A DNA stretch of 64,000 nt from Micromonospora violae (GTDB taxonomy: Bacteria; Actinomycetota; Actinomycetes; Mycobacteriales; Micromonosporaceae), in the NCBI RefSeq assembly GCF_004217135.1, contig NZ_SHKK01000001.1, positions 5,766,001-5,830,000 of the forward strand, read 5' to 3'. Positions 39,811-47,293 of this stretch are shown piece by piece. A program made the translations under genes and the position numbers. The notes below the pieces were generated by a model. That model was not told where the DNA came from and searched no databases. It worked only from the letters and a program-made list of their open reading frames with translations. How positions within the stretch are numbered: position 1 is the first letter of the stretch; the number at the start of each line of letters is the position of its first letter.

Positions 39811-41373
39811 TCAGCCGTAGTAGCGGCGCAGTTCGCGGGCGAGCACCTTGCCGGTGGCGTTGCGGGGCAGGTACTTCACGAAGATCACGTCCCGGGGGAC
39901 GCTGAATCGGGCCAGGAAGCGCCGGACGTATTCGCGTACCGCCTCGGGGTCGAGCGTCTCGCCGGGGTGCAGAGCGAGGAACGCGGACAGGCGTTGGCCG
40001 TACTCGGGGTCGGGGACGCCGATCACGGCGGCTTCGCGGACCTGCGGCAGTTGCGCGAGCAGGTCCTCGACCTCGGACGGGAAGACGTTCTCGCCGCCGG
40101 AGACGATCATGTCGTCGGCCCGACCGTCGACGAAGAGCAGTCCGTCGGCGTTGAGCCGGCCGAGGTCGCCGGTGTCGAGCAGGCCGTCGTGGGTTTCCCG
40201 GCTGGCACCGGAGGTGTAGCCCTCGAAGAGCATCTCGTTGCCGACGAAGATCCGCCCGACCCGTCCGTCCGGTACGGGCTGGCCGTCGTCGCCGAGCAGC
40301 TCAAGTCGGGTGCCGTGCGGTGGACGACCGGCGGTGGTGGGCGCCTGACGCAGGTCCTGCGGGCCGGCGATGGAGGCCCAGGAGACCTCGGTGGACCCGT
40401 AGAGGTTGTAGAGGACGTCTCCGTAGACGTCCATGAACTTCGGTGCCAGCCCGCCGGGTAGGGCGGAGCCGCTGACGGCGACGACCTTGAGCGGGGGGCG
40501 CGGGTCTGGCGGGGGCACCTCCAGCAGCCGCTGCACCATCACCGGTACGGCGAAGAGGGCGTCGCAGCGGTGCGTGGTCAGGGCGGCGAGCGTGGCGCTC
40601 GGGTCGAAGCGGCGGTGCAGCACGATTGTGGCTCGCAGGGCGAGGCAGACCTGGAGGGCGGCGAATCCCCAGGTGTGGAAGATCGGCGCGGCGATCATCA
40701 CCCGGTCCCGGGCGTGCAGGGGGATGCGGTCGGTGATGGACACCAGGGGGCCGAAGCCGCTGGGTGTCGGCCGGCGAGCGCCCTTGGGCGTGCCGGTGGT
40801 GCCGGAGGTGAGCACGATGATCCGGCCGTCGCGTTCGGGCGGGTGCAGGTCACCTGGCAGCGCGCCGGCCACCAACTCCTCGCGGGCGCGTTCGTCGAGC
40901 CGGGGCAGGTCGGCGGGGAGGCCGAGGACCCGCTCGGCGAACTCGTCGTCGTGCACCAGCAGCCGAAGCCGCTGTTCGTCGGCGACGGTGCCCAGTTGGG
41001 CGGCGCTGAGCCCGGTGTTGACCAGCACCGCGTCGACGCCGAGCAGGGTGGCGGCGACGATCGTCTCGATCAGCCCGTGGTGGTTGCGGCAGAGCACGCC
41101 GATCCGGTCGCCGGCCTGTACGCCGAGGCCGGCCCGCATCGATCGGGCCATCCGTTCGGCCCGGTCGAGCAGGTCGTGGTAGGTCAGCTCGACGCCGTCC
41201 TCGTCGATGACGGCGGGGCGGCCCGGGTCGCGGGCGGCTGCTTGGCGTAGCTCGCCGGCCAGGCTCCACCCCCACGTTCGCAACGCGTTGAGCTGCGCGG
41301 CGACCCGGATCGGGCCGCCGGGGGCGAGTAGCCCGCGTCGGGTCAGCGTGGCAACGAAGAACGGCAGGTCCAT
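39811..41373 (-). CDS. Acyl-CoA synthetase / AMP-dependent ligase
   Basis: 520 residues from ATG 41373, chosen because GAGGAGG lies seven bases upstream (a further ATG at 41427 is weaker). ANL-superfamily signatures: the P-loop LTSGTTGTPKGARRP, YGSTEVSW, DTGDLGRLNADGLLFVDGRADDMI and the catalytic lysine near the end in PRNATGKVLARELRR. It activates a carboxylic acid, probably a fatty or branched acid, as its CoA thioester. The neighbouring acyl-CoA dehydrogenase and SCP2 genes on the same strand suggest a lipid or sterol side-chain catabolic unit. Confidence 0.9.
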   Translation of the reverse strand: MDLPFFVATLTRRGLLAPGGPIRVAAQLNALRTWGWSLAGELRQAAARDPGRPAVIDEDGVELTYHDLLDRAERMARSMRAGLGVQAGDRIGVLCRNHHGLIETIVAATLLGVDAVLVNTGLSAAQLGTVADEQRLRLLVHDDEFAERVLGLPADLPRLDERAREELVAGALPGDLHPPERDGRIIVLTSGTTGTPKGARRPTPSGFGPLVSITDRIPLHARDRVMIAAPIFHTWGFAALQVCLALRATIVLHRRFDPSATLAALTTHRCDALFAVPVMVQRLLEVPPPDPRPPLKVVAVSGSALPGGLAPKFMDVYGDVLYNLYGSTEVSWASIAGPQDLRQAPTTAGRPPHGTRLELLGDDGQPVPDGRVGRIFVGNEMLFEGYTSGASRETHDGLLDTGDLGRLNADGLLFVDGRADDMIVSGGENVFPSEVEDLLAQLPQVREAAVIGVPDPEYGQRLSAFLALHPGETLDPEAVREYVRRFLARFSVPRDVIFVKYLPRNATGKVLARELRRYYG

Positions 41374-41526
41374 GCCGCAGACCTCCTCGGGGTGGTGCGC
41401 GGACGGGGCGGTGGCCCACCCGTCCATCAGGGCTTCTTTCCTTGATCATGCACTGGGCGCGGCTGGAGGCCCAGTTGGCGGCGGCGTGGGGTGACGAAGA
41501 CGGCACAGATCGTGGAATGCGGCCGC

Positions 41527-41611
41527 GGCCCGACCCGTGGCGGAGGGTCGGGCCGTGGCGCAGGGCCGGACCGTGGCGCCGGGCCGGACCGTGGTGCCGG
41601 GCCGGACCGCA
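41527..41611. repeat. 18-bp minisatellite
   Basis: Four to five tandem units of 18 bp (core GGGCCGGACCGTGGCGCC at 41563-41580, near-identical at 41581-41598, a partial unit after, degenerate units before) in the 245-bp spacer between two minus-strand genes. Possibly length-variable between strains. The rest of the spacer shows nothing else apart from a lone TTGATCATG half-element at 41442. Confidence 0.75.
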
Positions 41612-41618
41612 AAGGCGG

Positions 41619-42833
41619 TCAGCGGATCTGCATCCCGGAGATCGCCCGGGAGATCACCAGTCGTTGGATTTCCGAGGTGCCCTCGAAGATGGTGTAGATC
41701 TTGGCGTCCCGGTACCAGCGCTCGACCGGGTGGTCACGCAGGAAGCCGGCCCCGCCGAGCAGTTGCACCGCCTTCTCGGTGACCGACACCGCCACCTCGC
41801 CGGCCTTGAGCTTGGACATCGACCCCTCGCCGGCGGTGAACGGGCGGTTGTTGCGGCCCATCCAGGAGGCCCGCCAGACCAGCAGTCGTGCCGCGTCGAT
41901 CTCCATCCGCATGTCGGCCAGCGTGAACGCGACCGCCTGGTTCTCGATGATCGGACGTCCGAACTGGACGCGGTCCCTGGCGTAGTCCAGCGCGTACTCG
42001 TAGGCGGCCCGGGCAACGCCGAGCGCCTGGGCGCCGACCGTGGGTCGGGACAGTTCGAAGGTGCGCATCGCGGCCTGTCCGGTGGCCCGCTGACCGGAGC
42101 GGGCCCGGTCGAGGCGTTCCAGCAGGGCGTCACGTCCGCCGAGCAGACAGCGGCCGGGTACGCGTACCCCGTCGAGGAAGACGTCGGCGGTGTGGGACGC
42201 GCGGAGGCCGAGTTTGCGCAGCTTGCGGGTGGCGGCCAGGCCGGGGGTGCCCGGTGGTACGACGAACGCCGCCTGGCCACGGGAGCCGAGCGTGGGGTCG
42301 ACGGAGGCGGTGACCACGTGCACTCCGGCGATGCCGCCGTTGGTGGCGTACGCCTTCTGGCCGGTGAGCACCCATTCGTCGGTGGCCTCGTCGTAGACGG
42401 CCCGGGTGCGCATCGCGCCGACGTCGGAGCCGGCTTCCGGTTCGGTGGTGCAGAAGGCGGCGACGGCCGGCGAGTCGACGTCGCCGAAGCACTGCGGCAC
42501 CCATTCGACCATCTGATCGGGGGTGCCGGCGCCGTAGATGGCGGCGACGGCGAGTGAGGTGCCGAAGATGCTCAGGCCGATGCCGGCGTCACCCCAGAAG
42601 AGTTCCTCGCTGGCGATCGGCAGGGAGAGCCCGGTCGGGTCGGCCCAGCAGGTGGCGAGGAATTCGAAGCCGTAGAGGCCGACCTTGGCGGCTTCCTGGA
42701 TCACCGGCCACGGGGTGTCCTCGCGCTCGTCCCACTCGGCGGCGGCCGGGCGCACGACCTCGGCGGCGAAGCCGTGCACCCAGTCGCGGAGGTCCCGCTG
42801 TTCCTCGTTCAGGTCGAGCGAGAACTCAGCCAT
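41619..42833 (-). CDS. Acyl-CoA dehydrogenase
   Basis: 404 residues, flavoprotein. Motifs: FCTTEPEAGSDVGAMRTRA (FAD/substrate region), YARDRVQFGRPIIENQAVAF, and near the C-terminus IYTIFEGTSEIQRLVISRAI with the catalytic Glu of the short/medium-chain type. Catalyses alpha-beta dehydrogenation of acyl-CoA in beta-oxidation. Its start is one base after the SCP2 gene's stop, so the two are surely co-transcribed. The TetR operator at 43313 controls the promoter of this unit. Confidence 0.93.
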   Translation of the reverse strand: MAEFSLDLNEEQRDLRDWVHGFAAEVVRPAAAEWDEREDTPWPVIQEAAKVGLYGFEFLATCWADPTGLSLPIASEELFWGDAGIGLSIFGTSLAVAAIYGAGTPDQMVEWVPQCFGDVDSPAVAAFCTTEPEAGSDVGAMRTRAVYDEATDEWVLTGQKAYATNGGIAGVHVVTASVDPTLGSRGQAAFVVPPGTPGLAATRKLRKLGLRASHTADVFLDGVRVPGRCLLGGRDALLERLDRARSGQRATGQAAMRTFELSRPTVGAQALGVARAAYEYALDYARDRVQFGRPIIENQAVAFTLADMRMEIDAARLLVWRASWMGRNNRPFTAGEGSMSKLKAGEVAVSVTEKAVQLLGGAGFLRDHPVERWYRDAKIYTIFEGTSEIQRLVISRAISGMQIR

Positions 42834-42834
42834 G

Positions 42835-43287
42835 TCAGGCCTTGGGGATGTCGAACAGGTTGGCGATGTTGGCGGCGAGGCCCAGGTCGCCCTTCGCCTT
42901 CAACTTGCCGGTCATGAACATCATCACCGGGTTGGCGCCACCGGAGACGATCTTCAGGAACTCGACCGGGCCCATGGTGAGGCTCAGCTTCGGGTCGTGC
43001 TGCGGGGTCTCGTTCACCACGCACGTGCCGTCGGCGATGACCACCTCGTAGGTGTCGCTGCCGCCGTCGGGGCGACCGGTGATGACCCAGTGGATGACCG
43101 CGTTGGTGGAGCCGGCCCGGTCCGCGCGGAACAGCGACGGCATCCGGCCGAACACCTCTGCCAGGATCTTGCCGCGCAGGTCGCCGGACATCACCTGGGC
43201 GATCTTGTCGTCCGGGGTGGACTTGACCAGCTGGGCGAACTCCTTGGGGCCGACGTTGGCGAAGGTGGCCGGGTCGAAGTCAGTCAT
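42835..43287 (-). CDS. SCP2 sterol-carrier domain protein
   Basis: 150 residues, ATG with GGAAGG upstream. An SCP2-type lipid-binding fold: DKIAQVMSGDLRGKILAEVFGRMPSLF, VIHWVITGRP, then DPKLSLTMGPVEFLKIVSGGANPVMMFMTGKLKAKGDL, a very typical C-terminal SCP2 stretch. It would bind and present acyl-CoA or sterol substrates to the acyl-CoA dehydrogenase encoded next in the operon. Confidence 0.9.
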   Translation of the reverse strand: MTDFDPATFANVGPKEFAQLVKSTPDDKIAQVMSGDLRGKILAEVFGRMPSLFRADRAGSTNAVIHWVITGRPDGGSDTYEVVIADGTCVVNETPQHDPKLSLTMGPVEFLKIVSGGANPVMMFMTGKLKAKGDLGLAANIANLFDIPKA

Positions 43288-43312
43288 CAGGTGCGCCTTC
43301 CGGAAGATTTGG

Positions 43313-43343
43313 CTACTCGCGCGTAACCCTACGCACGAGTAGG
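43313..43343. promoter_or_regulatory. TetR operator and leaderless promoter between SCP2 and tetR genes
   Basis: CTACTCGCGCGTA (43313-43325) and TACGCACGAGTAG (43330-43342) form a 13-4-13 inverted repeat with one mismatch. The 16-bp part CCTACGCACGAGTAGG (43328-43343) recurs with changes only in the centre at 53567-53582. TATGCT at 43344, six bases before the tetR GTG, is a leaderless -10 box, so binding would block it. Confidence 0.75.
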
Positions 43344-43355
43344 TATGCTCGCAAG

Positions 43356-43997
43356 GTGTCCACCGTTCCCGCCTTCAAGCGACTGCCCCGCGCCGTCCGC
43401 GAGCAGCAGATGCTCGACGCGGCCGTGAAGGTCTTCTCCCGGCGCGGCTTCCACGCCGCCAGCATGGACGAGATCGCGGAGGACGCCGGCATCTCCAAGC
43501 CCATGGTCTACGCGTACCTCGGCACCAAGGAGGAGCTCTTCGTCGCCTGCCTGCACCGGGAGGGCACCCGGATGATGCAGGCCATCGCCGGGGCTGCGAC
43601 GGCCCCCGACCTACCGGCCGACGAGCGGCTCTGGCGCGGGTTGAAGGCGTTCTTCGGCTTCGTGGGCGCCCACCGGGACGGCTGGGCGGTGCTCTACCGG
43701 CAGGCCCGGGGCGAGCAGCCGTTCGCCGGCGAGCTGGCCACCATGCGGACCCGGCTGGTCGAGGTGGTTGCCGGAATGCTCGACCACGCGCTGCGCGCCG
43801 AGGGCCGCGAGATCGCCGCCCTCGACCTGGAGGTCGTCGCGTACGCCCTGGTCGGCGCGTCCGAGTCGCTGGCCGACTGGCTGGCCGACCACCCGGAGGC
43901 CGACCCGGAGAAGACGGCCACCCGGATGATGAACGTGGCCTGGCTCGGTGCCGCCCAACTCCTACACGGCGTCACCTGGCGTCCGCCGGCCGACTGA
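43356..43997 (+). CDS. TetR-family regulator of lipid genes (inferred)
   Basis: 213 residues from GTG. N-terminal HTH: MLDAAVKVFSRRGFHAASMDEIAEDAGISKPMVYAYLGTKEELF, a sequence frequent in actinobacterial regulators of fatty-acid metabolism. The C-terminal helical domain has a ligand pocket, plausibly for acyl-CoA. It faces the SCP2-acyl-CoA dehydrogenase operon across an inverted repeat and probably represses both directions. The same palindrome lies between the FabG and thiolase genes 10 kb away. Ends two bases from the convergent DedA stop. Confidence 0.88.
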   Translation: MSTVPAFKRLPRAVREQQMLDAAVKVFSRRGFHAASMDEIAEDAGISKPMVYAYLGTKEELFVACLHREGTRMMQAIAGAATAPDLPADERLWRGLKAFFGFVGAHRDGWAVLYRQARGEQPFAGELATMRTRLVEVVAGMLDHALRAEGREIAALDLEVVAYALVGASESLADWLADHPEADPEKTATRMMNVAWLGAAQLLHGVTWRPPAD

Positions 43998-43999
43998 CC

Positions 44000-44638
44000 T
44001 CACCCCACCGGCAGCCGATCCACCGGCTCGGCCGTCGGCAGAGTCGACCGGCGGCGGTCGCGGAGCCAGCGGACCACCTCGACGACCACCGTCACCGTCA
44101 GGGCGAGACCCAGACCGAGCAGGAGACCCCGCAGCGGGTCCTGCTCGAAGGCCAGCCCACCGAGGTAGCCGACCAGCGCCGAGTAGATCCCCCAGGAGCC
44201 GGCGGCCAGCGCGTCGAAGGCGAGGAACCGTCGCCGGGGATAACGCACCGCGCCCATGGTGAGGGTGACGGCGGTGCGGCCGCCCGGAACGTAGCGGGCC
44301 ACGGTGAGGATCAGGCCGCCGCGCGTCGCGATCCCCCGGCGGGCCCAGTCGGCGGCGGCCCGACGTCGACCGTCGGGCGGCAGCCGGTCGAGCAGTCGGG
44401 TGCCGCCGCCGCGTCCGATGGCGTACGAGATGTGGTCACCGACCAGCGCCCCGGCGGCGGCCACCAGAATCACCGCGGGCAGGTACGGCGCCCCGGAGGC
44501 CGCGAACACCCCGGCGGTGATCACTGCCGTCTCGCTCGGCACCACGGGGAAGAAGCCGTCGAGCACCGCGATCGCGAAGATCGCCAGGTACACCCAGGGC
44601 GAGGACATCGTCTCGTGCAGCAGGTCGAGCAGTTCCAT
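44000..44638 (-). CDS. DedA-family membrane protein (paralogue 2)
   Basis: 212 residues from ATG 44638. DedA features: LDGFFPVVPSETAVITAGVFA, GALVGDHISYAIGRGGG, then ARYVPGGRTAVTLTMGAVRYPRR and a final helix plus basic tail. It is strikingly similar to the gene at 46611, with long identical DNA stretches (for example 44246-44277 against 46831-46862). The two lie on the same strand on either side of the two-component system genes. Probable lipid flippase or membrane-homeostasis protein. Confidence 0.92.
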   Translation of the reverse strand: MELLDLLHETMSSPWVYLAIFAIAVLDGFFPVVPSETAVITAGVFAASGAPYLPAVILVAAAGALVGDHISYAIGRGGGTRLLDRLPPDGRRRAAADWARRGIATRGGLILTVARYVPGGRTAVTLTMGAVRYPRRRFLAFDALAAGSWGIYSALVGYLGGLAFEQDPLRGLLLGLGLALTVTVVVEVVRWLRDRRRSTLPTAEPVDRLPVG

Positions 44639-44796
44639 GATCCTGATGCTCGTCGGGGCGGTGGCTGCCGACATCGGCCAGTGGTCAGGTGGGCGGCACT
44701 ACTTAGGTAGCGTCCGGCCCGGAGCGCGGGTCGGGGTCATCCCCCACCTCACCCGGGTCCGGCGGCGCGCGGTGGGCCGATCCGTCGGCCGAGCCC

Positions 44797-44802
44797 TAGG
44801 CT
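44797..44802 (+). promoter_or_regulatory. Leaderless -10 box of the histidine kinase gene
   Basis: TAGGCT ends six bases before the GTG start, with no Shine-Dalgarno sequence. Confidence 0.5.
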
Positions 44803-44808
44803 CGCTCT

Positions 44809-45960
44809 GTGGCCTCCAGCGCCGTCGCCCTCCGGCGGGTCGTTCAGCGGTACGGCCCGCTGCTGCTCGCCGTCACGGTCGGGGCAGCGGTCTGGGCCAG
44901 CGCGACCGGTGACATCGGGGTCCGCTCGCCGCTCCCGGCTGCCGTCCCACTGGTGCTCGCGCTGCTCTCCGGTTGGACCGCCGGCATGCTCCGGACCCGC
45001 CGCTGGCCGTTGTTCCTGGTAGCGGCGGTCGGCTGGTGGGTGCTCGCCGCCGCGGCGGCCGGGGTGGTCGCCTCGTACCAGGCGGGCCTGCGGCTGCGTG
45101 GTCGGCGGCTCGCCGGCTTCCTCGCCGGCGCGGCAGTGGTGCTGGCCGGCGGGGTGCTGGTCGGGCTGGCGGTGGGTGGCGTACGCCGGATGACCACCGC
45201 CTCCACCGGCAACGTGCTGCTTCTCGCCGCCTGTCTGGTCGGGCTTCCGTTGGTCTTCGGCCTCTGGGTGCGGGCGCGCCGGGACACCCTTGCCGCCCTG
45301 CGGGACCGGGCCGAGCGACTGGAACGCGAGCAGGCGGCCCGTGCCGATCGGGTTCGCGCCGAGGAGCGGACCCGGATCGCCCGGGAGATGCACGACGTGG
45401 TCGCGCACCGGGTCTCGCTGATGGTGGTGCACGCCGGGGCGCTGGAGGTGACCGCGGCCGACCCGGCGACCGTTGAGGCCGCCGCGTTGATCCGCACCAC
45501 CGGCCGGCAGGCGCTCACCGACCTGCGCGAGGTGCTGGGCGTGCTGCGACAGGCCGGTCCGGCGGTGGTGCCGGAGCGAGGGCTCGACGCGCTGGACGAG
45601 CTGATCGGGGAGTCCCGTGCCGCCGGGCTGCGGGTGTGCCGGCGGGACGAGGGTGTTCCGTCGGCCCTACCGGCGACGGTGGGGCGTACGGCGTACCGGG
45701 TGGTCCGGGAGGCGCTGACCAACGTGCGCAAGCATGCGGGCGACGCCGAGACGACGGTCTGCCTGCGCTACCTGTCCGACGGGCTGGAGGTGGTGGTCCG
45801 CAACGGCCCATCCGGAGGCGGCCAGCCCCTGCCCGGTGCCGGGCAGGGGCTGCTCGGGCTGCGCGAGCGGGTGGAGGTGCTCGGCGGCCGGCTGGAGGCG
45901 ACGCCCGTGGACGGTGGCTTCCTGGTGCGGGCCCTGATCCCGGTGGCGGGTGCGGCGTGA
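44809..45960 (+). CDS. Sensor histidine kinase (HisKA_3 type)
   Basis: 383 residues. Four or five membrane helices in the first 170 residues with short loops, so it probably senses a membrane or envelope signal. Then a coiled coil (LRDRAERLEREQAARADRVRAEE), the phosphoacceptor box RIAREMHDVVAHRVSLMVVH, and the ATPase part with VREALTNVRKHAG and GQGLLGLRERVEVLGG. This is the NarL/DesK-type kinase. Its stop overlaps the start of the response regulator by GTGA, giving coupled translation of a cognate pair. Confidence 0.95.
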   Translation: MASSAVALRRVVQRYGPLLLAVTVGAAVWASATGDIGVRSPLPAAVPLVLALLSGWTAGMLRTRRWPLFLVAAVGWWVLAAAAAGVVASYQAGLRLRGRRLAGFLAGAAVVLAGGVLVGLAVGGVRRMTTASTGNVLLLAACLVGLPLVFGLWVRARRDTLAALRDRAERLEREQAARADRVRAEERTRIAREMHDVVAHRVSLMVVHAGALEVTAADPATVEAAALIRTTGRQALTDLREVLGVLRQAGPAVVPERGLDALDELIGESRAAGLRVCRRDEGVPSALPATVGRTAYRVVREALTNVRKHAGDAETTVCLRYLSDGLEVVVRNGPSGGGQPLPGAGQGLLGLRERVEVLGGRLEATPVDGGFLVRALIPVAGAA

Positions 45961-46598
45961 TCCGGGTGGTGGTGGTCGACGATGAGCAACTGGTCCGCGC
46001 CGGGCTGCGGTTGATCCTGGAGGCGACCGAGGACATCACGGTGGTGGGTGAGGCGGCGGACGGCGCCGGCGCGCTGGAACAGGCCCAGCGGTTACGCCCC
46101 GACGTGGTCCTGCTCGACGTGCGGATGCCGGGAGTCGACGGGCTGACCGTCGCGCCCGACGTGGTCGCCGCCGGACCCAAGGTGATCATGTTGACCACCT
46201 TCGACCTGGACGACTATGTGCACCGGGCGCTGCGGGCCGGCGCTGTCGGCTTCCTGCTCAAGGACACCCCGCCCCGCGAGTTGGCGGCGGCCGTCCGCAC
46301 GGTGGCCGCCGGGAACGCGATGCTCGCCCCGACGGTCACCCGGCGTCTGATCAGCTCGTTCGCCGAGCGGGGTCCGGCCCGCCGAGATGCGGCTCGGGCG
46401 CGGCTCGCACCGTTGACCGAGCGGGAGTTGGCGATCGTCCGGGAGGTGGCGCGCGGGCACGGCAACGCGGAGATCGCCCGGCGGTTGACGATGAGCGAGG
46501 CCACCGTGAAGGCGCACGTCAGCCGGGCGTTGGCGAAGCTCCAGGCGGGCAACCGGGTGCAGGTGGCGATCATCGTGCACGACGCCGACCTGCTGTGA
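45957..46598 (+). CDS. NarL/LuxR-type response regulator
   Basis: 213 residues from GTG 45957. Receiver domain with VVVDDEQLVRAGLRLIL, phosphoacceptor Asp in LLDVRMPGVDG and the conserved LLKDTPPREL. C-terminal LuxR helix-turn-helix LTERELAIVREVARGHGNAEIARRL then TVKAHVSRALAKL. Partner of the kinase directly upstream. Targets are not shown, although the flanking DedA genes are on the opposite strand and may be among them. Confidence 0.96.
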   Translation: MIRVVVVDDEQLVRAGLRLILEATEDITVVGEAADGAGALEQAQRLRPDVVLLDVRMPGVDGLTVAPDVVAAGPKVIMLTTFDLDDYVHRALRAGAVGFLLKDTPPRELAAAVRTVAAGNAMLAPTVTRRLISSFAERGPARRDAARARLAPLTERELAIVREVARGHGNAEIARRLTMSEATVKAHVSRALAKLQAGNRVQVAIIVHDADLL

Positions 46599-46610
46599 CG
46601 GATGCGGCCG

Positions 46611-47240
46611 TCACCGTCGGGCGGCGGCGCGGCGGTGCGCCCGACGGCGTAGCCACCTGATCCCCTCCAGGCCGAACGTGACGATCAGCGAGAGCCCCAC
46701 ACCGACCAGTACGCCCTTCACCGGGTCACGTTCGAAGGCCAGCCCGCCGAAGTAGCCGAGCAGCCCGCAGTACAGCGCCCAAGTGCCCGCGCCGATGCTG
46801 TCGTACAGCAGGAACGCCCGGCGTGGATAGCGCACCGCGCCCATGGTGAGGGTGACGGCGGTCCGCCCGCCGGGCACGTACCGGCTGGTGGTCAGGATGA
46901 TTCCGCCGCGCCGGTCCACGGCCCGGCGGGCCCACTCGGAGCTGGCCCGCCGGCGGCTGCCGTCCGGGAGGCGGGCCAGCCGGCGGGCGCCTCCGCCCTG
47001 CCCGATGGCGTACGAGATGTGGTCGCCGACCAGCGCGCCGAGGGCGGCACTCACGATCACCAGGGTCAGGTTGGGATGCCCGCCGTCCGCCGCGAGCACC
47101 CCGGCGGTGATCACGGCGGCCTCGCCCGGCACCGCGGGGAAGAACGCGTCGACCGCGGTGAGCGCGAAGATCACCAGGTAGACCCACGGCGACGTCACCG
47201 TCCCACGGAGGAGGTCGAGCAGGGCGTCCATGCCCCTCAT
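46611..47240 (-). CDS. DedA-family membrane protein (paralogue 3)
   Basis: 209 residues from ATG 47240 (ATG 47231 is also possible). Same family and arrangement as the gene at 44000: VDAFFPAVPGEAAVITAGVLA, GALVGDHISYAIGQGGG, SRYVPGGRTAVTLTMGAVRYPRR. Its stop lies 13 bases from the convergent response-regulator stop. The pair of close DedA copies around the kinase/regulator genes looks like a duplication. Confidence 0.92.
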   Translation of the reverse strand: MRGMDALLDLLRGTVTSPWVYLVIFALTAVDAFFPAVPGEAAVITAGVLAADGGHPNLTLVIVSAALGALVGDHISYAIGQGGGARRLARLPDGSRRRASSEWARRAVDRRGGIILTTSRYVPGGRTAVTLTMGAVRYPRRAFLLYDSIGAGTWALYCGLLGYFGGLAFERDPVKGVLVGVGLSLIVTFGLEGIRWLRRRAHRRAAARR

Positions 47241-47293
47241 GCTTGCCGGGCGTGACGGACCCGGTGGGCGAGTCGCCAGATCCCCCGGGGTTG

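Noticed and set aside
41442..41450. TTGATCATG half-element as a fifth palindrome copy
   Set aside because: No complementary arm is found within 150 bp, so it is only a half-match.
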